This document shows positions 1 through 6,956 of a stretch of DNA of 39,600 bases, in pieces (position 1 is the stretch's first letter; each line of letters opens with the position of its first letter). The stretch lies in IMG/VR virus record IMGVR_UViG_3300047176_000017, positions 1 to 39,600 of that record; one strand, 5' to 3'. The translations under genes and the position numbers were made by a program. The DNA comes from a virus. The notes under the pieces were generated by a model. That model was not told the DNA's origin and made no database searches. It was given only the letters and a program-made list of their open reading frames with translations.

Positions 1-166
1 CCTGACTCCACTTCGCCCGCAGAGCCGAATTTCCGGCAGAGCGTTCCCAACCCTCAAGAAACGTAAGAGCCACGCCAAGCAACACGACCGCGATGAAGGT
101 GACGATGAACAGCGGGATGCCGATCTCGGCATAGAACACAAGCTGAGAGGCGATATCTCGGATCAT
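1..166 (-). CDS. Small membrane protein, truncated by the window edge
   Basis: Reading leftward from an ATG at 166, 55 codons stay open to the edge, so the C-terminus is missing. The protein begins MIRDIASQLVFYAEIG and then has one long hydrophobic helix at about residues 16-37 (LFIVTFIAVVLLGVALTF), so it should be a single-pass membrane protein. Its start lies one base after the TGA of the upstream gene, which indicates co-transcription with the other minus-strand genes to its right. Holin or other small phage membrane roles are possible, but nothing in the sequence decides this. Confidence 0.6.
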   Translation of the reverse strand, partial: MIRDIASQLVFYAEIGIPLFIVTFIAVVLLGVALTFLEGWERSAGNSALRAKWSQ

Positions 167-167
167 G

Positions 168-398
168 TCACCTGCCTCCGCTTGATAGCTGGTCGATGTT
201 GTGGCGTGCGGCATAGTCGGCGGCAGCGTGTTGGGCTGCCGCAACGCTCATGTCCGAAAACATGAACACCTCGCATATCCACCCCTTGCCGTGGTCGTGC
301 ACGCCGTACCCCGTGGTGCGGGTTTTCGCCTTCATTTCCACCACTTCGAAGCGGGGCTGAAGAATGGCCTTGATGCTCGTCTCGGTGCTGTCGCTCAT
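168..398 (-). CDS. Small hypothetical protein
   Basis: 76 residues from the ATG at 398 (MSDSTETSIKAIL). An in-frame ATG 30 bases upstream exists, but the 398 start sits one base after the stop of the preceding gene, as is usual in this window. The product is mixed alpha/beta, with a central VVEMKAKTRTTGYGVHDHGK stretch and an alanine-rich C-terminal helix. No catalytic motif or membrane segment is visible. It is the third gene of a four-gene minus-strand run. Function unknown. Confidence 0.6.
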   Translation of the reverse strand: MSDSTETSIKAILQPRFEVVEMKAKTRTTGYGVHDHGKGWICEVFMFSDMSVAAAQHAAADYAARHNIDQLSSGGR

Positions 399-399
399 G

Positions 400-909
400 T
401 CAGCGATCTCCCGGCGGGAAAAGATCATCCAGCGTGCAGCCCGCCACCGACACCTTGCCGACGCCGTCGAACGAAACCGCGTAGTGGCTGCCCATGTCCG
501 GGTGGGCGCCGATCATGCGCTGCGGCCACTCGCGGGCAGCCTCGACCGTCGCGTAGCCGCGCGTCTCGGAATAGCCGTCGATCGCCTGATACAGCACCTG
601 GATGGGTTCGGGCGGCGCCATGGGCTTGGGCATCGTATCCGCCTCGGCCTGGGCGAGTGCCAGGGAGGCGCTGTAATCGGTGTCGGGATATTCGTCGGTG
701 ACAAACCGGCTGACCGTGTCGCCGTCCTTGACGAAGTGAAAAGCGCCGCGCGCTTCGGTGATCGCGATGGGCCACGCCTTGACCAAGATCCCAACCACGC
801 CCTCGGACGCCACCACCAGCACGTCGCCGTCGTGGATATCCTCGTTGCACTGGCTGTCGTCATAGGCTTCGCCAGTGGACTCGTAGCGGTGGATCTGAAC
901 GTTGCTCAT
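400..909 (-). CDS. Hypothetical acidic protein, 169 aa
   Basis: Starts at ATG 909, whose A overlaps the last base of the upstream gene's TGA. The N-terminal half has a short beta-rich stretch (GDVLVVASEGVVGILVKAWP) that could be a small barrel fold, followed by an acidic segment (DEYPDTDYSASLALAQAEAD). The C-terminal half (AIDGYSETRGYATVEAAREW) recalls phage proteins of unknown function. No signal peptide or membrane helix is seen. It is the longest gene of the left minus-strand group. Function not recognised. Confidence 0.65.
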   Translation of the reverse strand: MSNVQIHRYESTGEAYDDSQCNEDIHDGDVLVVASEGVVGILVKAWPIAITEARGAFHFVKDGDTVSRFVTDEYPDTDYSASLALAQAEADTMPKPMAPPEPIQVLYQAIDGYSETRGYATVEAAREWPQRMIGAHPDMGSHYAVSFDGVGKVSVAGCTLDDLFPPGDR

Positions 910-1244
910 CAGATCGCTCCCCCGTTACGGTAGCGCCGGATTTCTGCCGCCATCGAGCGCAATTCGTCCCACATCACAGCCCAGTTCGCGAACCCGTGCT
1001 GGGCTGACCCTGCCAGTGCCTCAATGCGGCTGTCAGATAAGGCCGTGGCGGGCGCTGGAGCAGCAGCCGCCTCTTCGCGGTCGACCTCGTAGCAGCCAGC
1101 CTTGCGCACGAGACGCTCAACAGCGCCGGATTTTGCAGCAAAGCCTGATGCGGTGCGTTTGACGGGTATGCCGTGCCAAGCATGGTCGATGCCGTCGGCG
1201 GGGCGGACCCGGAAGAGGTGCCCCGATGATGTGCGTATGATCAT
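909..1244 (-). CDS. Small hypothetical protein, first gene of left minus-strand operon
   Basis: 111 residues. On the minus strand a GGAG lies about 8 bases before the ATG at 1244, which supports this start. The N-terminus (MIIRTSSGHLFRVRPADGID) looks like a compact beta domain, and the C-terminal part is helical (LRSMAAEIRRYRNGG). It is the promoter-proximal gene of the four-gene leftward operon and diverges from the gene at 1365. Function not recognised. Confidence 0.6.
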   Translation of the reverse strand: MIIRTSSGHLFRVRPADGIDHAWHGIPVKRTASGFAAKSGAVERLVRKAGCYEVDREEAAAAPAPATALSDSRIEALAGSAQHGFANWAVMWDELRSMAAEIRRYRNGGAI

Positions 1245-1364
1245 GTTTCAATCTCCACCCCAGATCCGCCGAGGAGCGCGTTAGCCACCATCACCATATC
1301 GGTGCTATCTGACCCTGGCAAACCAAAACGGAAAACCGACCACACAAAACCGGGAAAACATACG
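1245..1364. promoter_or_regulatory. Divergent intergenic region, likely back-to-back promoters
   Basis: 120 bases separate the first leftward gene (ATG at 1244) from the first rightward gene (ATG at 1365). It is A-rich toward its right end and is the only divergent junction in the left part of the window, so promoters for both directions are expected here. I could not pick convincing -35/-10 pairs by eye. Confidence 0.3.
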
Positions 1365-1610
1365 ATGACATTCAAGCAATCGTGGGATCGGCTGTGCCTG
1401 AGCGCTCGCTGGGCGCTGATCCAGTTGCTGCTGCTTTGGGTGATCCGGCTGATCCGGGTGACCGACCCCGACGCCCTGCCGCTGCTTATGGGCCTGGGGT
1501 ATTACATGGACCGATTGAGCATCCTGCATCCGGCAAAGACTGCGCCGTCTGCAAGGTCGCCTAAGACCGTCGCTTGCCCAGTATGCTTAGGGGATACCGA
1601 GCCTACGTGA
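1365..1610 (+). CDS. Small membrane-associated protein with C-terminal CxxC
   Basis: 81 residues from ATG 1365 (MTFKQSWDRLCLSARWALIQ). An in-frame start further upstream is possible but would add a low-complexity Lys-rich tail. A hydrophobic helix at about residues 16-32 (ALIQLLLLWVIRLIR) suggests a membrane anchor. The C-terminus carries CPVCLG, one Cys pair. It lies alone between the divergent region and the PAS-domain gene. Function unknown. Confidence 0.5.
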   Translation: MTFKQSWDRLCLSARWALIQLLLLWVIRLIRVTDPDALPLLMGLGYYMDRLSILHPAKTAPSARSPKTVACPVCLGDTEPT

Positions 1611-1717
1611 TGCGTTGGCGACACGCTCAAAAGTCGTGCATCGTCGCGATGCAATAACACGATCGGATCGTTGCGCTAGTAGTGCTATAAGCCGGGCCAT
1701 GCAGCGGAGGTGCGTCT

Positions 1718-2170
1718 GTGCCCTGGCGATTTCCCACCGATCCGAGTTTCGCGGACTATCACGAGGTCGCCTCCGCCGCGCTGGATGACGCGCGCCTTTC
1801 GCTGCGCGCCAACGCCCTGGCTCGCGCCGTCCCCGAGGCGTTACCCGATGCCGTCGTCGTGGTCAGCGAAGCGGGCGAGATCGTCGCGGTGAACAATCAG
1901 GCTGAACTGATGTTCGGCTATCACCGCACCGAACTCATCGGCCAGCCAGTCGAGGTGCTTGTGCCGGACGAGGCGAGGGCGCGGCACGTTGAGCACAGGG
2001 CGGCTTTCGACCTTGCGCCGCGCATTCGTGACATGGGCGAAAATCTCCACCTCAATGCGAAACGCAAAACCGGCGAGGAAATCCCCGTGATGGTGAGGCT
2101 GGGACCGGTTGTCATCCCGGACGGTGTATTCACGATCGTGGTGATCCGCCGCCGCGCTTCCGACGCCTGA
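1718..2170 (+). CDS. Stand-alone PAS-domain protein
   Basis: 150 residues. GTG start with GGAGG 7 bases upstream. Residues 1-38 form a predicted helix. Residues about 40-148 read as one complete PAS fold: the N-terminal beta hairpin (AVVVVSEAGEIVAVN), the typical helical stretch (QAELMFGYHRTELIGQPVE) and the C-terminal sheet (KRKTGEEIPVMVRLGPVV and VFTIVVIRR). PAS domains sense small ligands, redox state or light, or mediate protein-protein contacts. No kinase, cyclase, HTH or other output domain follows, and the next gene begins 8 bases later. A phage copy without output could act as a decoy or dimerisation partner for a host PAS regulator. That role is inference; the PAS assignment is firm. 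Confidence 0.85.
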   Translation: MPWRFPTDPSFADYHEVASAALDDARLSLRANALARAVPEALPDAVVVVSEAGEIVAVNNQAELMFGYHRTELIGQPVEVLVPDEARARHVEHRAAFDLAPRIRDMGENLHLNAKRKTGEEIPVMVRLGPVVIPDGVFTIVVIRRRASDA

Positions 2171-2177
2171 AAATCTC

Positions 2178-2594
2178 GTGACGATCATCGAAAGCCTCGC
2201 CTCGCTGCCAGTCGCGGCCTGGGCTTTTCTGTCCAGCCTCGCAACCGCCGCTGGATCGTGGTTTGTCGCCGTCAGGACCTTGCGCGCCGCAATGCTGCGC
2301 GAGCACGACAAGATCGGCGCCGATGCGCTCAACACCGGCTTGGCCGATCAAGCGAAATTCCGTCAGTCTCTGCTCGACACAATCAGCGACCTGCGACAGC
2401 GGCTTGGCCAGTGCGAGACCGACCGCGATATCCTGCGTGGCAGGATCGCCGCGCTGGAGGAAGAACTGGCGATCCAGCAAGCGTCGGTCGAGATCATGCG
2501 TCGCTGGATCGCGTTCTTTCGTAGCCAGGGCCTGGCGAATTTACCCGAGATACCGGCCATCATGACGCAGGACAAACAACGGCCACAGCGCTGA
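2178..2594 (+). CDS. Membrane-anchored coiled-coil protein (i-spanin-like topology)
   Basis: 138 residues, GTG start with a weak ribosome site. A hydrophobic segment at about residues 11-32 (VAAWAFLSSLATAAGSWFVA) is followed by a long heptad-like helix at about 58-115 (LRQRLGQCETDRDILRGR, LEEELAIQQASVEIMRR). One N-terminal membrane helix plus a coiled-coil body is the layout of inner-membrane spanins such as lambda Rz. No embedded or following lipoprotein (o-spanin) gene is evident, so the lysis role is only a suggestion. It could equally be a membrane-tethered scaffold acting with the PAS protein immediately upstream. Confidence 0.6.
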   Translation: MTIIESLASLPVAAWAFLSSLATAAGSWFVAVRTLRAAMLREHDKIGADALNTGLADQAKFRQSLLDTISDLRQRLGQCETDRDILRGRIAALEEELAIQQASVEIMRRWIAFFRSQGLANLPEIPAIMTQDKQRPQR

Positions 2595-2607
2595 AACCGT
2601 GCATTTC

Positions 2608-2637
2608 TTGCTAACGCCGTGCCAGCCTGCGTATTGT
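2608..2637 (+). promoter_or_regulatory. Possible sigma70-type promoter before the packaging genes
   Basis: TTGCTA at 2608-2613 and TATTGT at 2632-2637 are separated by 18 bases, with four of six matches to each consensus hexamer. It lies in the 86-base gap before the gene at 2681 and the terminase genes. By-eye call only. Confidence 0.22.
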
Positions 2638-2680
2638 GCCGCTGCTTCCAATCTGTCGTTTGCCACTACAGGAGATTTTC

Positions 2681-2860
2681 ATGGGCCGCGCACTGGGTTC
2701 CGACACACCGACCGTCAAAGCGCCCGCGCAGACCAGCGCGCCGCAGAACACCGCGACCGGCTCCGGCTCGCGTCCGGGCAGCTACAAGGAGCCGATCGAA
2801 AGTTCCGCGCCGACCAGCCCTTACATGATCCGCCCGGCGCCGCCCGGCTGGCTCAAGTAA
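2681..2860 (+). CDS. Small Pro/Ser/Thr-rich hypothetical protein
   Basis: 59 residues from ATG 2681, chosen because an AGGAG lies 8 bases upstream. The composition is low-complexity and likely unstructured (TPTVKAPAQTSAPQNTATGS), ending in a Pro-rich tail (MIRPAPPGWLK). It lies just upstream of the terminase pair. Function unknown. Confidence 0.55.
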   Translation: MGRALGSDTPTVKAPAQTSAPQNTATGSGSRPGSYKEPIESSAPTSPYMIRPAPPGWLK

Positions 2861-2895
2861 CCACGGGCAAAGTGTGAAACTGTGCGAAATCGAAT

Positions 2896-3174
2896 GTGGC
2901 ACGTAACGGTGTAAAAACGGGCGGCGGCAGTCGCAAGGGCATCCCGAACAAAGCGACTGCCGACGTCGCCGCCAAGCTGGCGGCGCTGAAATGCGACCCG
3001 CTCACGGGCATGGCGCGAATCGCGCTCAATCGGAAAAATCCTGTCGAACTCCGCGCCAAAATGTTTGCCGAACTGGCGCAGTATATCGCGCCCAAGCGCA
3101 AGGCGACGGAACATTACGTCAGCGAGGGCGCGGCGGTGCTGGGCCTGATCGTGATGCCGCCGAAAGACCCATGA
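2896..3174 (+). CDS. Small-terminase-like DNA-binding protein
   Basis: 92 residues, GTG start. A GGGSRKGIPNKATAD motif at residues 9-23 resembles the basic RKGxPNK stretch of small proteins that precede large terminases in many proteobacterial phages. A helical segment follows (LTGMARIALNRKNPVELRAK). It overlaps the large-terminase start by ATGA. From position and the basic motif it is the best candidate for the DNA-recognition (small) terminase subunit, though no helix-turn-helix is obvious. The ribosome site is poor, so the exact start is uncertain. Confidence 0.6.
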   Translation: MARNGVKTGGGSRKGIPNKATADVAAKLAALKCDPLTGMARIALNRKNPVELRAKMFAELAQYIAPKRKATEHYVSEGAAVLGLIVMPPKDP

Positions 3175-4532
3175 CGAACAGCGATCGCATTGTCTGGCGG
3201 CCCACCGAACGCCAAGCCGAGTTTCTGGCCGCGCCCGAGGACGAGGTGCTTTACGGCGGCTCTGCTGGCGGCGGTAAGACCGATGCGCTGGTGATCGACG
3301 CGCTTGGTGGGCAGTGTCGCGCCGTCGAACAGCCCGAGTATCGAGCGTTGCTGCTCCGTCGGTCCTACCCCGAACTGAAGGAGGTGGTGGACCGCACGCA
3401 GGCGATCTATCCGGCGGCGTATCCAGGCGCCCGCTATGTCGAACCGGAATGGCGGTTTCCCTCCGGTGCGCGTCTCGAACTCGGCTACCTCGACCGCGAC
3501 ACCGACGTGATGCGGTATCAGTCCCGTCAGTTCCAGTGGATCGGCTGGGAAGAACTGGCGCAATGGGAAAGCGATTACGCCTACACCTACATGATTTCTC
3601 GCCTGCGCCGGCCTGACCGGCTGGATATCCCGGTCTACATCCGCGCCACCTGCAACCCGGACGGTCCTGGCGCACGCTGGATTGCGAAGCGCTGGGGGAT
3701 CAGCGCCGATGGCGCGTCCTGCCGCCGCACGATGCAGGTGAAGGGCAAGGAGTTCCGGCTGCGGTTCATCGCCGCTCGGCTGCACGATAACCCGCATCTG
3801 ACCGATACCGGCTATCGCGAGCGGCTCATGCTGCTGCCCGACCATCTGCGCAAGGCGCTGCTCGACGGGCGCTGGGACGAGCCGATCATCGACGGCGCGA
3901 TCTACAACGACGAACTCGTCAAGGCGCGCGAGCAAGGCCGCATCACCAGCGTGCCGTATGATCCGGTCGCGCGGGTGGATACGTGGTGGGATCTCGGCGT
4001 CGCCGACAGCACGGCGATCTGGTTCACCCAGGACGTCGGGCGCGAGTTGCGGGTGATCGATTACTACGAAGCGCAGGGCGAAGGCTTGCCGCACTATGCC
4101 GCCGTGCTGGACAAGCGCGGCTACCTCTACGGCCGCCACACAGCCCCGCACGACATTGAGGTGCGCGAACTGGGTTCCGGCCGCTCGCGGGTGGAAACCG
4201 CCGCCTCGCTCGGCATCCGCTTCGAGACCGCGCCCAACATCGGCGTCGACGACGGGATCCACGCAACCCGCATGCTGATGGCGCGGATGTGGTTCGACGA
4301 GCGGAAATGCGCCGCCGGGCTGGAGGCGCTGAAGCACTACCAGCGCGAGCGGAACAAGCGGCTGGCCGAGTGGAAGTCAACGCCGCTGCACAACTGGGCC
4401 AGCCACGGTGCGGACGCGCTGCGCACCCTGGGCGTGGCGCACAAGGCGGCGCGTCCGGTCGTGCGGTCTGGGCGTGAGGTGCGCACGGTGCAGGCCAGCG
4501 GCGAAGCCTCGAACGCATGGTTAGGCGCATGA
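3171..4532 (+). CDS. terL: Terminase large subunit (packaging ATPase/nuclease)
   Basis: 453 residues, starting at the ATG that overlaps the upstream stop. The motor drives DNA into the procapsid through the portal and cuts the concatemer. The N-terminal ATPase has Walker A GGSAGGGKT (29-37), Walker B FQWIGWEE (121-128) with the catalytic Glu, and a motif-III-like IRATCNPDG (158-166). The C-terminal RNase H-like nuclease shows the acidic triad within WWDLG (D274), PHDIE (D327) and HGADAL (D415). Length is normal for the family. A longer reading upstream in the same frame only overlaps the previous gene and was discarded. The gene is followed by the small-gene island rather than by the portal. 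Confidence 0.95.
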   Translation: MTNSDRIVWRPTERQAEFLAAPEDEVLYGGSAGGGKTDALVIDALGGQCRAVEQPEYRALLLRRSYPELKEVVDRTQAIYPAAYPGARYVEPEWRFPSGARLELGYLDRDTDVMRYQSRQFQWIGWEELAQWESDYAYTYMISRLRRPDRLDIPVYIRATCNPDGPGARWIAKRWGISADGASCRRTMQVKGKEFRLRFIAARLHDNPHLTDTGYRERLMLLPDHLRKALLDGRWDEPIIDGAIYNDELVKAREQGRITSVPYDPVARVDTWWDLGVADSTAIWFTQDVGRELRVIDYYEAQGEGLPHYAAVLDKRGYLYGRHTAPHDIEVRELGSGRSRVETAASLGIRFETAPNIGVDDGIHATRMLMARMWFDERKCAAGLEALKHYQRERNKRLAEWKSTPLHNWASHGADALRTLGVAHKAARPVVRSGREVRTVQASGEASNAWLGA

Positions 4533-4753
4533 ACGCCGCCGAGATCATCAGTGCGAACCCGCACTTTGCGTGGCGGCAGGCCCGCATCGGCGAGGTCGAG
4601 GGGCTGATCGGAACGGCGCCGGACGGTGCGGAGCAATGGGTGATCTGGCTGGGCGACCGTCACGTGTCCGGTCCGATGCCGTGGAGCCGCGAAGCGATCC
4701 AGGCGGGGCTGCTCAACCTGCATGCGGCGCGGATGGGCGACGATCCGCCCTGA
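4529..4753 (+). CDS. Small hypothetical protein, coupled to terL
   Basis: 74 residues from the ATG overlapping the terL stop (ATGA). An ATG 12 bases earlier is also in frame. Trp-rich (WRQARIGEVEGLIG, EQWVIWLGDRHVSGPMPW), and probably a compact beta domain. It is the first gene of the small-gene island. Function unknown. Confidence 0.6.
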   Translation: MNAAEIISANPHFAWRQARIGEVEGLIGTAPDGAEQWVIWLGDRHVSGPMPWSREAIQAGLLNLHAARMGDDPP

Positions 4754-4798
4754 TCCGCGCGTTTTCTTGCGACGCGCCAATGGGTCTGTTACGTCTGT

Positions 4799-5197
4799 AT
4801 GCGGAACCCTTCGAAAGACCCTGCGATGGCGCTCGCTGCCCTGGTCCAGTCACCAACCGGTCCGACACTGGCCCAGGCGCAGCGGGTGCTGTGGCCGAAA
4901 TACGAGTCGCACAAGGTTGTCGCCGCCGCCGTGATCAGCGAGATCGTGCGCGGTCCCGACGACCGCATCACCCTGATGGTCAAGCCTGAGCCGGACAGTG
5001 CCATCGAACCGTTCTGGCCCACCGTGCCCGCGATGGCGGATAGAGCCGAGATCGGCGGCTACGCTGTCATTTACGAGGATGGTTTCTGTTCCGTGTCGCC
5101 GGGAGCGTTGTTCACCAACGGCTACAGGCGGATCGATCCGACGCCCGAACCCCCGCAATCACCGCCGCCCAAGCTACCAACCCCAGCCGGAGACTGA
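4799..5197 (+). CDS. Hypothetical phage protein with Pro-rich tail
   Basis: 132 residues from ATG 4799. An ATG at 4826 (MALAALVQSPTGPTLAQAQ) is an equally plausible start, since neither has a clear ribosome site. Residues 30-110 form a mixed domain ending DGFCSVSPGALFTNGYRRI, and the last 20 residues are Pro-rich. No enzymatic motif is seen. It is followed by two tiny basic genes. Function unknown. Confidence 0.6.
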   Translation: MRNPSKDPAMALAALVQSPTGPTLAQAQRVLWPKYESHKVVAAAVISEIVRGPDDRITLMVKPEPDSAIEPFWPTVPAMADRAEIGGYAVIYEDGFCSVSPGALFTNGYRRIDPTPEPPQSPPPKLPTPAGD

Positions 5198-5202
5198 CGC
5201 CC

Positions 5203-5361
5203 ATGAAGTCAAAACATCCCTCCAAGGCCAAAGGCAAGGGCATGAAAGGACCGATGCCGAAGATGCCCATGCCCGGCAAGATGATGAAGGGCGAGCCGTC
5301 GGCGGACAAAATGATGGCCGACAAGATGCCCATGATGGGCAAGCACAAAGAGCGGATGTGA
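5203..5361 (+). CDS. Tiny Met/Lys-rich protein A
   Basis: 52 residues, GGAG about 10 bases upstream. More than half the residues are Lys, Met, Pro or Gly (KGPMPKMPMPGKMMKGE), with no hydrophobic helix, so the product should be highly basic and unstructured. A second basic gene begins one base after its stop. A nucleic-acid- or virion-associated peptide is conceivable, but the function is unknown. A weak Met-Pro-Lys similarity suggests the pair arose by duplication. Confidence 0.6.
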   Translation: MKSKHPSKAKGKGMKGPMPKMPMPGKMMKGEPSADKMMADKMPMMGKHKERM

Positions 5362-5362
5362 G

Positions 5363-5524
5363 ATGCGCAAACCCGGAAAGACGAAGCCAGGCAAAGGCAC
5401 GATGGAGCGCAAGCAGGCGCAGAAGGGCGGATCTGGGATCAACACCCCGGTCAAGCACGAGAAGGTGGCACAGGTGGAGATGCCGCAGCGCTACGGCCTG
5501 CCCACGCAGAAGCAGAAGATGTGA
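5363..5524 (+). CDS. Tiny basic protein B
   Basis: 53 residues from ATG 5363, one base after the stop of the preceding Met/Lys-rich gene. The N-terminal half is very basic (MRKPGKTKPGKGTMERKQ), while the C-terminal half is less so (VEMPQRYGLPTQKQKM). No known domain. Tight spacing and composition argue that the two tiny genes act as a pair. Confidence 0.6.
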   Translation: MRKPGKTKPGKGTMERKQAQKGGSGINTPVKHEKVAQVEMPQRYGLPTQKQKM

Positions 5525-5530
5525 CGGTGC

Positions 5531-5824
5531 GTGCGGATCGAGCGGTGCAACTCGTGGTGCGATTACCGCTCTAGGACGGGCGGCACGGCCTCGCTCGTTT
5601 GCGTCTACTGCGGCTGGCCGAGAGAGGACCCGACTGCGATGGCGACGCTTCGCCTTTACGACATCCACATCGACGATTACCGCGATGCCACGCAGGTCGA
5701 TCTCGACCAGTTGCAGGAGGTGGCGAACGCCTATGCGCTGTTGCGCAGCCGACTGGCCGAGGATCACGCGGCGCTGCAAGAGCGGCTGCGGGCGATCCGC
5801 TCCAAGGCGGGGGTGCCAAATTGA
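5531..5824 (+). CDS. Small protein with N-terminal Cys4 zinc-ribbon-like motif
   Basis: 97 residues if the GTG at 5531 is used. Residues 6-27 hold C6-x3-C10 and C24-x2-C27 (CNSWC and CVYC), an arrangement able to bind one zinc. The rest is a helical hairpin (LQEVANAYALLRSRLAEDHA). An internal ATG at 5639 would drop the Cys motif and leave only the coiled part, but the paired cysteines argue for the longer form. Function unknown. Confidence 0.55.
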   Translation: MRIERCNSWCDYRSRTGGTASLVCVYCGWPREDPTAMATLRLYDIHIDDYRDATQVDLDQLQEVANAYALLRSRLAEDHAALQERLRAIRSKAGVPN

Positions 5825-5865
5825 GCAAGCCCGATGGCACAACCAGGACCCAGACAGGTTTGTCG

Positions 5866-6174
5866 ATGAACAATGCTGGTTCGGTGGATCTGAACGAGAG
5901 TGTGGCGAATCCTAATCCTAATGCGCCGACCTATCCGTTTACCGCCGAACTGGTCGATGGAGAGGCTGACGTGTCTTTGGCAATTCGCATCGAAGAAGAC
6001 CAGCCGTATGACACGGTCACCATCGAGATGTGTAGTTTTGACGACAAGAACGAAGAGACCGGCAGAACCTTTCACACGACCATGCAAATAATCCTGTCAT
6101 TCGATCAGATAAAGGCGGTCCGGCATTTCCTTTCCTATCTGATCGACGCTCGCGAATTGATTGTGCCGACATGA
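5866..6174 (+). CDS. Small hypothetical protein
   Basis: 102 residues from ATG 5866. An in-frame TTG at 5821 overlapping the previous stop (TTGA) could add 15 residues, and that style of overlap occurs elsewhere here. The body is a predicted beta sandwich (AELVDGEADVSLAIRIEED) ending in a helix (SFDQIKAVRHFLSYLIDARE). No motif recognised. It overlaps the next gene by ATGA. Confidence 0.6.
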   Translation: MNNAGSVDLNESVANPNPNAPTYPFTAELVDGEADVSLAIRIEEDQPYDTVTIEMCSFDDKNEETGRTFHTTMQIILSFDQIKAVRHFLSYLIDARELIVPT

Positions 6175-6392
6175 GCGGCGCCGATGCCTTCGTGATTCAC
6201 CGCTTGCGTGCCAAACCGGTGGAATACACCGTCAAGATCCGCCACTTCGTCGCGGCGGGCGAATGGGTGATGGGCGTGTCTGTGCATGACGTGTCCGAAC
6301 CCGACGAGGTGCAGCGCGAGCGTGTCGCCGAGGACCTGCGGTTTGCCGCTGACCTGCTCGAAACCGGCGAATGGAGCGTCGATCATGGCTGA
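6171..6392 (+). CDS. Small hypothetical protein
   Basis: 73 residues, translationally coupled by ATGA to the gene before it and overlapping the next start by 8 bases. An N-terminal beta part (KPVEYTVKIRHFVAAGEW) is followed by an acidic helix (ERVAEDLRFAADLLETGEW). Function unknown. Confidence 0.6.
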   Translation: MSGADAFVIHRLRAKPVEYTVKIRHFVAAGEWVMGVSVHDVSEPDEVQRERVAEDLRFAADLLETGEWSVDHG

Positions 6393-6780
6393 ACCGACCT
6401 GCATGCGCGAACGTCGCGAAGCCGGGCTGCCCTATCCACGCACGTGCCAGCGCTGCGGGCTGTTCGGCGTGTGCTACCTCGATACCGTGCTGCCGCGCGT
6501 CAAGGCCGCGCCTGCCGGTGCACCAGCGCCGAAACCCAGCCTGTTGCGGGTGCCGACGCATTTCCATTCCGTCGCCGAGGTGCTGGGCGCGGCGGCACAG
6601 ATGGACCTGCCGAACCTGCTGCTGCTGTCCGAGCGGGACGACGGTTCGCTTGTGTTCCTGGACTCGGGGCTGACCATGGCCGAGTGCAACTGGATGCTCG
6701 ACAAGCTAAAGGCGCTGATGCTGGCACCGCAGCAGCCGACGCACCCCGAAACGAGGCCCGATACTGGCGGTGCGGCATGA
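6385..6780 (+). CDS. Hypothetical protein with Cys-rich N-terminus
   Basis: 131 residues from ATG 6385. Cysteines C6, C21, C24 and C30 (CQRCGLFGVC) could form a zinc site near the N-terminus. A Pro/Ala linker leads to a C-terminal alpha/beta domain (DLPNLLLLSERDDGSLVFLD then a helix at MAECNWMLDKLKALM). One of several Cys-pair proteins in this island. Function unknown. Confidence 0.6.
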   Translation: MAEPTCMRERREAGLPYPRTCQRCGLFGVCYLDTVLPRVKAAPAGAPAPKPSLLRVPTHFHSVAEVLGAAAQMDLPNLLLLSERDDGSLVFLDSGLTMAECNWMLDKLKALMLAPQQPTHPETRPDTGGAA

Positions 6781-6956
6781 GGCATGATGTCGAGATCAAG
6801 CTGACGGTGGCGAGCGAACCGCGCATGGTGGTCGCCACCCAGACGTTCGATGCCGATGAACCCATGGTGGACATGATCACCGAGTTCCTGGCCGAGTTTG
6901 GGATGGCCGACTGCGGCGAGCAGATCATCACCATCAAGATCACCAGCGTGCCGTGA
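6777..6956 (+). CDS. Small acidic hypothetical protein
   Basis: 59 residues, ATGA overlap with the preceding gene and GTGA overlap with the next. Pattern: beta strands (VEIKLTVASEPRMVVATQTF), a helix (MVDMITEFLAEFGM), then a strand (QIITIKITSVP), consistent with a tiny alpha/beta fold. Not assigned to a family. Confidence 0.6.
   Translation: MRHDVEIKLTVASEPRMVVATQTFDADEPMVDMITEFLAEFGMADCGEQIITIKITSVP

Noticed and set aside
1663-1691. Promoter with TATAAG at 1686 before the PAS gene
   Set aside because: No acceptable -35 at proper spacing, so not listed as a feature.
2991-3170. N-terminal extension of terL by 60 residues
   Set aside because: The extension overlaps the small-terminase-like gene in another frame, is Arg-rich without terminase character, and the ATGA junction at 3171 fits better.
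3114-4337. Long antisense open frame (407 codons) opposite terL
   Set aside because: Shadow of the GC-rich terL codons. The opposite strand encodes a clear terminase with all motifs.
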